Shown here in pieces: positions 40,359 to 52,238 of a stretch of 64,000 nucleotides of DNA. Below the pieces are notes generated by a model. The model worked only from the letters and a program-made list of their open reading frames with translations, did not search any database and was not told the origin of the DNA. Source of the stretch: Rachicladosporium sp. CCFEE 5018. Lineage: Eukaryota; Ascomycota; Dothideomycetes; Cladosporiales; Cladosporiaceae. Position numbers and translations under genes: made by a program. The stretch covers positions 306,748 to 370,747 of the forward strand of contig KZ111154.1 in NCBI GenBank assembly GCA_002077045.2, written 5' to 3'. Positions within the stretch are counted from its first letter, which is position 1; each line of letters opens with the position of its first letter.

Positions 40359-43001
40359 ATGCCCCCCACAACCTCCGACACCGCCTCCCTCCTCTCCCAC
40401 CAATCCTCCGCCATCTCCCGTCCCACCACCCTCCAACCCACCCGCAACGCCCAGATCTTCACCCTCGACACCTTCAGCAGCAAAGACTTCATCGTCAAAG
40501 ACTTCGTCGAGACACTCTCGGACTCCGCCGCGCCCGCGCGCCGCTCCACTCAAGCAGCGACGTCAGGCCAGGCCTTCGACCCCAAACCGCTCATTCGCAC
40601 CTTCGAACACGCTCTCTCTCGGCTTAAGACGCTGAGTGAGGATTTAGAGACGAGGGAGAATGAGCTGAGTGGGAGTGTGCGAAGGGCTGCGGGGCAGCAT
40701 AATGCTAACATTAAGTCGCGGGAGAAGGAGTTGGAGCGGGCTATAGAGGCTTTCCAGCGGCTTGAGCGGACGCTAGATGGCGAGGGAGAGAGGGATGTGG
40801 GTGGGAATGCGGCTATGAGGATTGGAGAGAAGTTGGAAGAGTTGGATCGACAGCGGCAGCGGGCGCAGGATGCGAAGTTCATTCTGCAGTGTTGGGTCGA
40901 GGTCAGTGAGAGGGGTGATCTGGGGAGTTTGGAGGATGTCAGGAGGATGGGAGGTGGAGAGGGGAAGGTGAGGTGCGCGCACATTGCCAGGCAGCTGTTG
41001 AAGATCTCGCAGCGGCTTGGTGGGGAGGCGGAGGAGAGTAAGAGGGGGAGTGTTGTGAAGACTAATGGGGTTCATGAGGGGACTAATGGATATGGCGATG
41101 CGGTGGTGGAGAATGGCTATACTGGACGTGACGGGCATCGACCTCGAGAGATCATCGAGAAGTTCTTGGAGATGCTGGAAAAGGACTTGTTGAAGTCGTT
41201 CGATGACTTCTACCGGAGACAGAACTTCGATGGCATGCGTGAGTGTGCAACAGCATTGCGCGACTTTAGCGACGGTAACAGCGTGATATCGCTCTTCGTC
41301 AACCAGCATCAGTTCTTCATCGACCGGTCACAGCTGGTGACTGAGGAGCTTGCGACAGACAATGAGACCTGGGACCGACTTGCGGATCCTGACACAGAAC
41401 CACCAGGTGTCGAGCCTGGACTGCAGTCTCTGATCGATGAAGTCAAAGTCGTTGTCCAAGAAGAAAGCTTCATCATCAAGCGAGCGTTCCCATACTACGA
41501 CGAGGTCTTGGCGCGTTTTCTGCAGCGTGTCTTCCAGCAGTCGATACAGCAGAAGCTGGAGATGGTGCTGAATAAGGCAGATAGCATCTCATCACTCGCT
41601 TTCTTGCGATCACTGCAGGCGTCGCGATCTTACATCAGTGCGCTGGTAGAAGATCTGAAGGCACACGGGCTGACAGAGCATCCAGACCCAGTGAGCAGTG
41701 TCACAGCAGCTGTACTGGACCAGCAGCTTGACGTCGTGTTGTACTTCACTGGCTCATCATACATCGAGCGAGAGAAGAAGAACCTTGGCGAGCTATTCGA
41801 AGGTCTACTCTTCAAATTCACACTGTACCACTCTCGCCGGCGAAAGGTCAACACTCAGTCCTCAACATACCTTAGCGCACTATCAGCCCGCTCAAAGGAA
41901 TTCATCAGCAGCGCCAAAGATACTTACATCGAGCGACTCGATGCCGCAGATCTCCCCTCAAGCCAGAAGAAAATGATGCTCCGCATCGCCGGCCTCTCCC
42001 ACGACCGCGACTCCTCAAACCCCTCCTCCCAGAAAGAAGCCGAAGTAACAGACGAAGACGGCCAGCTCTCGCTTCCGAACACAAAACGCATGCTCAAATG
42101 GCTCGCGGAGTCCGTAGGTCGCGGTCTTGAATTAGCAAGCACCACGAATGAAACGCCCAAAGAAGTCCGCGAATTGCTGCATCTGCTGATCCAGAATATG
42201 GGCGAGATCTACCTCGAGACAGCCCTAGACGCCGCGAATGAGACAGCTCTCACAGCCGAGCAGAACACCAAGACCGAGCCAGATCTTTCCTACCTCGCAG
42301 ATTTACGCGTCGCAATCTCAATCCTCCACCTAATGCTCACAACCACGCAGCTCCTGCTCCTCCCCTTGGCGGCCTCAAACCTCACAATCCGCCGCGATCT
42401 CGAGAAAACCGTAGCACAATTCACGGATCGCATGGAATCCAAGATCGACTCCGTGCTACAACGAACCTTAGACGCAGCACTAGCATGGTCCTCCCGCCTA
42501 CTGTCGCAACAACGCAAGACAGATTTCCGGCCTCGGGATGACGCGAATCTGCAGCTCGATCAATTGCAAACGCCTACCTGCCAAGCAGTCTTCACATTCC
42601 TCTCCCGCCTCTCCACTCGCGCTAGCGCCACTCTCTCCGGCAGGGTGCTGGAGTCCTTTCACCTCGAACTCGCCACCGGTCTCCGCACGTTGCTGCTGCA
42701 GCACTTCAAATCTTTCTCCGTGTCGCAGACTGGCGCGCTCGCTGTGTCGAAGGATATAACGAAGTACATCGAGTTACTGCGGTCTTTCAATCCGCCTGCC
42801 AGCTTTGATCCGAGTCTAGAGGTGTTGACAGAGGTGGCGAATGTGTTTGTCATTGGACCTGAGGCTTTGCGGGATCGATTGAGGGGGTTTGGAGGCGGGA
42901 GTGGAGGGGTGGGTTGGGAGAGGGGGGATTTGAGAGCTTATGTTTTGAGGAGGGAGGATTGTGGGAGTGTAGGGGTGCAGGCTGCTTTGAGCGTGTTGTA
43001 A
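40359..43001 (+). CDS. SEC10: Exocyst complex subunit Sec10
   Basis: The product is about 880 residues without introns, started at the first ATG (MPPTTSDTASLL). Sec10 links Sec15 to the rest of the exocyst and tethers secretory vesicles to the plasma membrane. Family features are FDPKPLIRTFEHALSRLKTL near residue 75, a heptad-rich segment to about 180, the basic QLLKISQRL stretch, then the long helical-rod body (FYRRQNFDGMRECATAL, VNQHQFFID, LDVVLYFTGSSYIEREKKNL) and the C-terminal LRSFNPP..VLTEVANVFVIGPEALRDRL. The length fits fungal Sec10. A Gly/Lys-rich insert around 225-255 looks disordered. It converges on the SDR gene with only 76 bases between the stop codons. Confidence 0.9.
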   Translation: MPPTTSDTASLLSHQSSAISRPTTLQPTRNAQIFTLDTFSSKDFIVKDFVETLSDSAAPARRSTQAATSGQAFDPKPLIRTFEHALSRLKTLSEDLETRENELSGSVRRAAGQHNANIKSREKELERAIEAFQRLERTLDGEGERDVGGNAAMRIGEKLEELDRQRQRAQDAKFILQCWVEVSERGDLGSLEDVRRMGGGEGKVRCAHIARQLLKISQRLGGEAEESKRGSVVKTNGVHEGTNGYGDAVVENGYTGRDGHRPREIIEKFLEMLEKDLLKSFDDFYRRQNFDGMRECATALRDFSDGNSVISLFVNQHQFFIDRSQLVTEELATDNETWDRLADPDTEPPGVEPGLQSLIDEVKVVVQEESFIIKRAFPYYDEVLARFLQRVFQQSIQQKLEMVLNKADSISSLAFLRSLQASRSYISALVEDLKAHGLTEHPDPVSSVTAAVLDQQLDVVLYFTGSSYIEREKKNLGELFEGLLFKFTLYHSRRRKVNTQSSTYLSALSARSKEFISSAKDTYIERLDAADLPSSQKKMMLRIAGLSHDRDSSNPSSQKEAEVTDEDGQLSLPNTKRMLKWLAESVGRGLELASTTNETPKEVRELLHLLIQNMGEIYLETALDAANETALTAEQNTKTEPDLSYLADLRVAISILHLMLTTTQLLLLPLAASNLTIRRDLEKTVAQFTDRMESKIDSVLQRTLDAALAWSSRLLSQQRKTDFRPRDDANLQLDQLQTPTCQAVFTFLSRLSTRASATLSGRVLESFHLELATGLRTLLLQHFKSFSVSQTGALAVSKDITKYIELLRSFNPPASFDPSLEVLTEVANVFVIGPEALRDRLRGFGGGSGGVGWERGDLRAYVLRREDCGSVGVQAALSVL

Positions 43002-43077
43002 CATGTAGGAAAATAGTAATGAGTCGGAGCATCGAACCTTGCCATACTTCGTTGGCCAGTATGAGATACTCTTATAT

Positions 43078-43941
43078 TTACAGGCTGAGCGGGTTCATCG
43101 CACCCGCTCCTCCGTCTACCACAAGATTACTCCCCGTGATGTACGAGCTGAATCCACTCGCAAGAAACCCTGCCACCCTCGCGACCTCGACCGGTAAGCC
43201 CGCCCTCTCCAATCCGACAGTCTCTTTGAGCTTCTCCGCACTGACCCCTCCACTAACCCCTCCCTCAATCTCCCCAGGCGAGATGCAGTTAATCCGTATC
43301 CCCTTCTTCCCCTTCAGCACACTAACCCCCGCCTTCACCACCCCCAACGCCGCCTGTGCAGACACCACGCTCGCCACACCCCCAGCCCCAGCCGGCGCAA
43401 CAACAATAATACTCCCATACGCCTGGTCCTTGGGCGCCGCATTCGCATAATTTCCCTTAGGCGTCGTCTTCCCCATAGCCGGCGGCGCGTACTTCAACGC
43501 CAAAAACGCACCCATGGCATTCCCCTCAAACGCCTCATACAGGCTCGTCGGCGTCGTACTCGCAATCCCCGCCGGGCTAGCACCCGTAGCGCAGCAAACC
43601 CAAACATCCAGCCGTCCCCAGGTATTAAGCACATCATCCACCAACGCCAATGTCTCCTCTTCTTTCGCGGCGTTGGTCGTGTAGCCTATGACCTTCGTGG
43701 CGGGGTAGTCTTTGGCGATTGAGGCTATGAGAGGGGTGTAAGAGGGGGTTTGGGCAGGGGAGGCGCAGGCGTAGATGCATGCTGCGCCGTGGGCGGCGAG
43801 TTCGTGGGTGATGGCGCTGCCGAGGGGAGTGAGGGCGGAGGTCACGATGCAGATGAAGCCGTAGAGTTTGCCGTCGGGGCGGTAGGGGGAGAAGTGTTGG
43901 GATTCGGATTCGTTGGTGGTTTGGGGCGTGAGGGAGGGCAT
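43078..43941 (-). CDS. Degenerate short-chain dehydrogenase/reductase, catalytic motifs missing
   Basis: 287 residues, no intron. The Rossmann-fold outline is that of an SDR (GFICIVTSALTPLGSAI, WGRLDVWVCCATGAS, GIRINCISPGEI, SSYITGSNLVVDGGAGA). But the cofactor motif TGxxxGxG reads TSALTPLG, NNAG reads CCATG, the catalytic serine region reads VVAPAGAGG, and the YxxxK site aligns with VSAQA, so both Tyr and Lys appear absent. It may be a pseudoenzyme or a non-classical member acting by another mechanism. The frame is intact and no stop interrupts it, arguing against a recent pseudogene. It converges on SEC10. Confidence 0.75.
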   Translation of the reverse strand: MPSLTPQTTNESESQHFSPYRPDGKLYGFICIVTSALTPLGSAITHELAAHGAACIYACASPAQTPSYTPLIASIAKDYPATKVIGYTTNAAKEEETLALVDDVLNTWGRLDVWVCCATGASPAGIASTTPTSLYEAFEGNAMGAFLALKYAPPAMGKTTPKGNYANAAPKDQAYGSIIVVAPAGAGGVASVVSAQAALGVVKAGVSVLKGKKGIRINCISPGEIEGGVSGGVSAEKLKETVGLERAGLPVEVARVAGFLASGFSSYITGSNLVVDGGAGAMNPLSL

Positions 43942-44315
43942 CTTGGTCTAATACCAGGATGGTCCTGACGAGTAATGAAGAGAATGACGCTGGGAGGATA
44001 TGAAGATCAGGAACGGGAGAGAAAGCTGTACCTACCTGCATGCATATGCGGGCTCGAAATGCGGGAGAAGCTAGACATTAGCATTGTTTGTTCACGATAC
44101 CGAGATTCGTGGTCATGATTTGCGAGTCCACGGAGAATGAAGTAAATGAAAGTGGATGAAGCGGCGCCTTATCGTGCTGATATGTACTGAGTGCTACAAG
44201 CTGCTGGCCACCACAACCCCAAGCCATTGCCATCCCATTGCCCAGCGTACACGCCCTCTGTTGACGTCCTACAAAAGGCAATCGCCACGGTGTCGTCGAT
44301 CCCAGTTCGCTGCCA
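43942..44315. other. Intergenic, SDR to giant gene
   Basis: It holds the SDR promoter (minus strand) and the terminator of the giant gene, whose stop is at 44316. No ORF of interest. Confidence 0.4.
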
Positions 44316-47300
44316 TCAGGCCTCAAACTCCGTCGCGCGAAACAGCTTGCCCTCAAGCAACTGGCCCATCGGCGTCTTCGAAATCCCCTCCCCATTGCGC
44401 CGAATCTTCGACAACAAAGCCTTGACAAAGTGGACAGGACTCTGCGTTAAACCCGACTCTCCTCCCACGACGCCCTCGCCGTCTCTCAAAATGAAGCTGT
44501 CGGCATCGACCTTCCATCCCCGATCACTCATCTGCTGCGTGAGCGTGACCGCGCATAAGCCCAAGAACTTGCAGATCTTTAGCAAGTCCTCGTATGAGCC
44601 AATGTAAAGCTGACCAGCAAAGACATTGAGGCGGACTGCGAGCGTGCGCGATACCAGTGCGTCGCCGAAGATGCCGGAGACTGTGTATAGGTCAAGATTG
44701 TCCAGTGCTGGGAAAACCGAGTTCGTGCGCGGCTTGTAGACGTGCAGCGCCGAGCTCTTGGATGCTTTCGTGAGCGGGTAGAGCTCGTTAGCCTCGAACG
44801 GGCTGATGACCAGCATCTTCGCGACGGTATTGGACGACGGGTGGCGGTTGGTGAGGATCCACTGCACGCTACGCTGGAAGGTGTCGGTTGTGAAGCCAAA
44901 CGTCGATGACTCAACAGTCCTCATGAAGTCCTTGCTGACCAGGAATTGGCTGTTCTTGCCATCAAGTTCTCGATATGGATATGCTGCAGCTGCTGAAGTA
45001 TCACATAGCGAGCTGAAGGCCGGCAGCACAGCGGTCGACTTCTTATTAATCACGCCGGTCAGAGCAAACTTGCGCACGTCGTCATGAAGATTGTGCTCCA
45101 AGGCTTTCGCGGGTGGCGCCCTTTGCACCTGTCGCTCAGACTCATTCTCGGGCGAGAGCTCGCGCTCTTGCTCCTCCTGCAACGAGCTGGCACTGTATTT
45201 GAGGTCTTCGAACTCCGCACATCTAGCAGCGATGCGGGCAAGATCCGTGCCTGGACGGGCTGTAAGGTAGCCGGGTCGATACTCAGAGACATTGGGTGTG
45301 TAGCGGTCTTCGATTGACAACGCCTCCTTCTCCATGAATGCTTCGGCATGATGCTTGGTCATCGAGGTCTGCCCTTCCACGGACACAGTGTCCCAGATAC
45401 GCTGGTGTCGAACAAAGCGATCTCCCTGAACAGCCCACAACGGCATGCAGCGACGCACTTCGCCATGCGTCTCCGACACCGCCCATGCCAGGATATCCTC
45501 GATCGTGATGTGCGCCGAAGGATGGGTACGTAGCGTGGGAGTCGACATCGCCACTATCTTGTCCCTGATCTCTTCCGAGACGCAGAAGACAAGTGTCTGA
45601 CCTTTGCCCAACTGACGCATCCGCATACAAGCTTGCACGAGTCTGTCTTTGGTAAGGCCTGCGCCTAGTGTGACAGCAGCGCGGTAATGCGTTGGTAGCT
45701 TCAGATCGATGCCCCGCGTGTGCGCCTCATCGAGGAAGATGAGGCATACATCCAGGCGTGAGAGGAATGACGAAGTCTGCAGGAGGTCGACACGCCCCTG
45801 GCGATCTATAACGCATAGATCATCTGCGTCGTTGACGAAGACGGCGGCTTCCTTGCTCACATCGTGCCCCTTCAGCCACGCGGCCGCGAGCTGAACATTC
45901 GTCATCTCCAGGATCTGTGCGCCCACGTCAAGGATGACCTGCACAGCAGGCTGCTGGCCAAGTACTGTGGCGAGAAGCTTCTCGGCATCGGACTCGTTAC
46001 GAGAGGCGCGACTCATGAGTACGACCTGGTTGGCCGGCTGAAGGAGGTAGTGGAGCACCAAGGCGTTGGTGTGCTCCTGCTCCTGCAAGTCCAATTGCAC
46101 GACATCGTAAGGGAGTAGGGGACGCGAATCGTTCGTGCCAGAGAATCCGGTGGTAAGAAGTGCCCTCTTCTTTCCGATCTCCCATCCAGAAAGCGATAGC
46201 TTGCTAGGAAACTCCTTCATCTCCTTCGGAAACACGACTCGTGACAAGAAGAAGTCTATAACACTCTTGCCATGACGGAGGGCAGGGAAGAGCTTGGTGA
46301 CGCATTGATGGCGGTCTTTCAAATTGACACCTTGAAGATCCCTGAATGCAGGATTAAGGTGATTGGAGTGCTCAACCCATGACTGGTACTCGACATCAGA
46401 CTGATCAGACTCAAGCAGATAGCTCATAGCCGCGAACATGTCGTCGTCGGTCAATCCGCCGTAGTAGTAGCTTAGACTTGTGAGAATGATGACGACGTCA
46501 GGGTGTGAGAACTCGGAGCGAGGCGTCGGGCTGTCCTTTGCTCGGTACGGCACAGCCAGCTGCGTAATAGGCGTACGTGAAGTAAGTCCATATTGGACTC
46601 TCCATCTCTTCTGACTCAATGTGAAGGCCAGAACGCCTTCTGCGATCAGACCTCGGGCCAGCAACAACGGCAGCTTAGTACTCTCTGACCAATATGGTCC
46701 CTTCGTCACAGCCTCAATCTCAGCAGTAGTGAGCGCCTGCTTCGTGATGAAGGTGTAAATCTGATGACGGACTGCGGCTGGCTGCCTGGAAACACGCAGC
46801 CCAGCAATGCCATCTTCACAGATGCTCTCGGCGAGTCTGTGCAGAAGAAGCTCCTCGGCGTCAGGGCGCAAGAGCCTGATGCGTGGAAAGCTGCCCTGCA
46901 CGCCAGGTGTAACCTCGATTGATGACGGAAGGCGGAGTGCAACGTAGGACGCGATGTTGCTGACAACTTGTAGCACCTCGTGGGTCAAGAGCCATCGATT
47001 GGGGCTCAGATCGATCATGTTCTGCATGCCCATCGTGTAGATGAGCTCGAATCGAACGCTATAATTTTCGTCGCTCTCGTCCACGAGATCGCGGCAGTGA
47101 CTGTCGAGAAAGTCGAGAGTCGTCATGATGCATTCGCCCGTCTTTTCCTTCCCAGTGATGTAGCACTCGAGTGCCATCAGCTTAAGGGAAAGCACATGCT
47201 CGGGCTGTACTAGTAGGACACCGCCACTGAGCATACAATCCTTCAGCATTTCTGCTACACGCTCTGCTCCAGCACGGTTCAGCTGCAAGGATCTCGAAAA

Positions 47301-50300
47301 CGGCATGTAGTACACGCGGCGATTGAGCAGACCACCCAGCTTCGCGATGAGCATCTGCGCCATTTGCTTCGACTGCGGTTTAGCAACAAACACCCTCGAC
47401 AACTGTTCGCCAGTCGCGAATGACGCCGCGACCATCGGAGTGATGACAGAAGACTTGCCTTCCCCCATGTTCAATTGCATGACAGCATTCTGACCGCACT
47501 GAGGTGTGCGCATTTCGCTGGCGATGTCATGCTGGACTCTGCGCACGAGAAATCCGCTCTCAGCTTCCATCAGCAGCGTCTTGGGGTGCTGCATGGGATC
47601 CCAGTTCGATTGACCAAGAGTTTGCAGCTCAGCCATAACATCAGCATCTCGTGAACTAAGTGCAAACTTGCTGAGCCGCTGGGCTTGCTGCAAGGCCGTG
47701 AGGGCGACTCCGTATGCTACCACACATTGCTTCCACTCCGGTGACAGGGAGAACCAGCGTTCGCATGCCAGCTGCTGCAGGAACAAGATCGGGTGGATCC
47801 GTGGCCATTGCTGTGAGGTGATTGATGTGCCAGGAACGGAGGACGAGACAGCTGAGCTCAAGGCGAGGTATATCTGCTCCACATCTGTTTTGCATTGAAC
47901 GAGGTACAGCAGTACGTTCGCGTCCGTCGGAGGCGGTGCAGAGTGGAGCAGATGCTGACCTTGTAGGGATGCCGCGCTTTGCTGTAGCTTGACGATGTAG
48001 CCTTGCCCGTACTTGGACTGGCCAACAGTCGCTTTCAGCCGAGCGATCAGCGCGAGAAGCTTCGAATGACCCTCGGAAGACTCAGCGTCATCAGAGTCAA
48101 TGTCCATGGGCTGAGGCAATAACAGCGGTTGCACATCTCTGACTTGTGTAGGTAGCTGTGGCGCGTCCATGGAGAAGATCTGATCGAGCGTGGTGTAGCC
48201 CTCAATACTGTCGAAAGATTGTGCATGCAGCCTAATGGCAGGACATATAGTGTCCTCGCTCAGCTCGATAGCGGCAGCAGACTCGATCTGCTTAGTGAAT
48301 GCGAAGAGTGCGCGATTGTCGTGCCACGTCTTGAACTTCTGTAGAATCGTTGGCATGGCTGAGGAAACCTTGAGATACACATGGACGTTGGAGTGCGGCA
48401 AGTGCGGAGTGAAAGGGACTTCACAGGGCCACTGTCCGAAAATGGCATCCGTGAAGAGCTTTTTGGGTAGAACGCTGGCGTCGTCCCAAGCACGCTGTCG
48501 TCTGTTGTAGTATGCTTGGACCTTCTCATTCGCATGCCTTGGCAGATTGTATTCAGGGCATGAGCCAAAGTCCACGCGACAAGTGGCGACAATGTTGCTC
48601 AGCGACATTGGTTCAACCGTTTTGCCAGCCTGCGGACTGAAAGCATCGATATCGGGTGCATGCACCGAGCTCGATAGGTCTGGCCGAGTGCCGAGTACGA
48701 TTGTCTGCAGCAATTGTACGTCAGCCGCCTTGTCGAACGCTATCGTCGCGAAGCACATCGCAAGGGATGCTCTATGCTCGATGTAGTATGCCGCAGAGCT
48801 GAAACACCTCTGAAGCGCGGAAAGCCGCTCGAGCACAAAAGGTAGACCGCTGGTGATGTGGAGAGCGTTGTACTTAAGAGTCTTCGAGTCGATCTCAATC
48901 TGTGGTCCATGGACCATAGAGACCTTGCTCACTGCACTCCACAAACTCTCGCTAGGAAGTGATGGCCAATGCGCTTGCGGCTCGTCTTCGAACACGAGAG
49001 CTGCGATAGAAGTCACGTCTGCGGCCTTCATAGAGGACAGGCGAATGTCTCGCGCAGCGTACGGTCGGTCCCAGAACGTCGTGTGCAATTCGGCGCCGAA
49101 GCCCGCTATGCGAAAGGTCGCGCTCCTGATGTCATCGCGAGTGAGCATGTCCTCGTTCGTGTTGTGCAGTGTAGGCAGCTGGAGAGCCACATCTGGGTAA
49201 AAGATCGATGCGTCCTCAGACTGGCGGAACAAAGTCTTCACGGCGAAACGGAAGCCATTGTGCTGTGCCATGAAGCCCAGCTGCTTGTCCCAGATCACGA
49301 CCTGCATCTCACGTTTCTCAGGCGGGTAGAAACATCGATGTGGAGTGATGGCGGCGATCAGAGACAGTCTACCAGCCTGTGTCTGCGTGAGCTGAGAGAA
49401 TGACCTCACATCCGCGCGCAGAAGTATACTGAGCGCAGCTTCCGTGCCTGTGACGCGCGTAAGCTGATCAGGGAGGCAGGCCGATGTAAGGGCGTGGAGA
49501 TGGCCAGATATAGCTTGCAATCCAAGTCTCCGTTATCCATGATGCGTCCGAGCTCGGTGTCGATCTGCAGAGCACGTAGCTTCATGTTCGCCGATAGAGT
49601 CACGCTCACTCGGACGTGCATCATGTCGCTGGCATGGACAAGACTGCCTTCAGGGATTAACAGCACCCGACGTCCCTCATACAGCGGCTTCAGCACGAGC
49701 TTGTTCTGCAGACTGATCAAGACGCCGATGAACTGATCTTCATCCACCACAGTATTCGGATGCTCCTTCGATCGAAGAGTTGCCGTCCTGGGTTCGAGAG
49801 CGAAGCTGAGCCGAAGTCCAGGTACATCGATCTGTAGCACTCCGTCGCGATCCAGGATATTGTGTATCATGCCCACCGTTGCCAAGGGTTTGAGAACATT
49901 GGCGATGCGCTTCGAGGTAGCACTGCTGTTATACGCCACAGTCTGGCGGTCTTTCGTGAGTATCCACTTACCGTCTTCTGGATCTCTGACTAGAAGCCAG
50001 ACAGTGGACGCATCTTTGACCCAAGCTTGCGCGATCGGACGGAACTCCACTTGCTGAGTTTGCGCGTTATACCAGTGCACGTACTGAGACACGAAATGAT
50101 CCGGGAAAACGTTGGCGAACAGCCTCGAAGGTACAGTCTCGCACATGACACCACTCTTGAGAGTCTGCACGAGTAGCTCCCCGGGCACACTCGTGGACAT
50201 TCCCAGCTGCACTGCGTGGCCAGAGAAGGATCGCTTCGTCGAGCACTGAAAGCCTGGAGTTGAGGACGGCATGACTTCCAGTGTGATTGGTCCGAACAGC

Positions 50301-52238
50301 GTGTCAAACAGCGTAGCGTCTGTGATTACCTTTGGCGGCCGCGCCAGTGGTTGTCCATTGACCAGCAAAGCACCAGTCAAGCAGTTGAGATGTACCTGCG
50401 ACGGGAGGGAAGTTGTCCCAGCAGTGACAGACATAGCCCATTCGGGCACACCGCTGACTGCATGCCAGCCTGTCCCATCCGGCGTATAGCCAGCCCAGTA
50501 TTTCTTCACTGCCCTGGTGAGACCTTCTTGATGCTGCGCAAGCGTATCGTACGCACGGAACAGCACACGCTTGACACGCCACTGTAGCAGCTTGATGTAG
50601 TACTCACCTGCAGCTGTGGCGGCAGCCACTCCGTCTTGTATCAATATGGAGCAGTAGGTCAGATCAGCAGCGGCTGCACTATTACGAAGCACTGCGGAGA
50701 GAGAGAGCTCGTCAATGTCGAGTGTCGAAGCGCAGATCAATGCGATCTCAACACCACGTACAATCAGGAGGCCACGAGCAGCGTGATCCACAGTATCACT
50801 TGCTGTTTGTTGGAGAACATCAATCCAGCTCTTCGCCACATTGCGTGCAGCTTTGAGGAATGCAAGACAGCCTGCATGAGTTGTCGGCGAAGTAGCCAAA
50901 GACAAGACCCGAGTTGCGATGGCAACCAAGGCAGACAGCGCTTGAGCAGATTCCCAGTTGCCTTTGATCCTGTCCAATGCGGTTGCGAGTGCGTCTAAGA
51001 CCTGGTATGCGAAAGTGTCATTCGCAAGCTCCACATGTGACTGGCGACGTATGGTAGAGTCAGGCGGCCCTGCTTGGTAGATGCATTGCATGACGAACAG
51101 CGTTGTGTCGGACTTCTTGAAATCGATGGTGGGCATGACCAGCTGCGATAGCAGGTTCGTCCATTGCACGTAGCGACCAAGTGGCATGGTAGCAAGATCT
51201 TTGTACTCTTCCAAGACCATGTCGTTGGGACAAGCATGCTGAGTGGCGATCGCGACGTTAGGACCGACACCGTCGGACTGCGAAGCGGGCCGAAACAAGA
51301 ATGGCTGCAACGGCGCGCGATTCGCTCTATATGTACAGCGCTGCGGAATAGTTTCGTCGTAAGAGAAACGTCCAACGAAATTGGCTGGCCTTGGTTCCCA
51401 GTACTGATATTGCAGACCGTTCTTGACGCAGACCTGGTCCAGCCGCAGGTATGCGATCTGCTTGCTTCTGTAATGAGTGGACACATTTGGCTTCGTCTGC
51501 GATAGGAGCACTACCTGAGCAGTGCCCAAGTTCTTGGAGTACCTCGTGAGATGAGGATCATTGTCCGAGAGAATGTAAGATGCGCGGAGCTTCGCCTCTG
51601 GTCTCTGACCGCCCAAGACGTCCCGGAGCAGGAATTGACGAGCAGCACGCCAATAGGTGAACCAAGCCGGAGGGTCAAGCTCGAAGACCACTGTTTTGGC
51701 TTCGGCTGCGTTGGCGGGGAGGAAATGCTCGTGTACCACATGTGGCAGCGAGGCCGCCTTCAGACAGCCGTGCTGTGGGTATAGCAATAGCTGAGCCGGG
51801 AAAGGTGCGGACAAGACGTCCCACCGTGCCGATGACAGCTTTGTTGGTTGGCGACAGCTCGAATTGCTCGAAGACGAGCGCATCTTCATGCTTGGTTACT
51901 AGAACACCCGCATTCTGGGCAGTGATCCTCGTAGCAAGCGTCTGGCCAGCTTTGAGGGAAGTGAGTGTAGTGAGGAGCTGTTCGCCATCAATAAGACCGC
52001 GGCCGAGGCTGTTGATCCGAGCGAGACTATGGATCGCAGAAGTCGCGCGTGCGAGCGGAGCGCCGGCCGGGTCATCGAGCTGCTTTGGGCATAGTGCTTG
52101 GAAGGCTGCTAAAGCGCTCATCGTGATGGTAATGAGCGCTTTGTCGCTGACATCGTCGCGGGACTGGGGTAGGCGTGGCGGTAAGAAGACGTGATCGATT
52201 ACACGCTCCAGATCACCTCTCTGCCGCGCCGCGTCCAT
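44316..52238 (-). CDS. Giant DUF6606/DUF3638/DUF3645 protein, copy 2 (damaged at two places)
   Basis: Paralog of the gene at 1-3051. From M-D-A-A-R-Q-R at 52238 the first frame reaches about codon 150 (FPGSAIAIPTARLSE) near 51770; there about 1.4 kb (about 480 codons) present in copy 1 is missing and the frame changes. The second frame (to about 49500) is open, then shifts by one base where YLA is followed by HALTSACLPDQL in the next frame. The third segment (1734 codons, 49520-44316) holds DUF3638 with P-loop-like NMGEGKSSVITPM (near 47460), DUF3645 (LTSLSYYYGGLTDDDMF), and LDEAHTRGIDLKLP (near 45725) with CMRMRQLGKGQ, reminiscent of helicase/SecA-type motor motifs. Function unknown. The deletion argues for a pseudogene, the open remainder against long decay. 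Confidence 0.75.
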
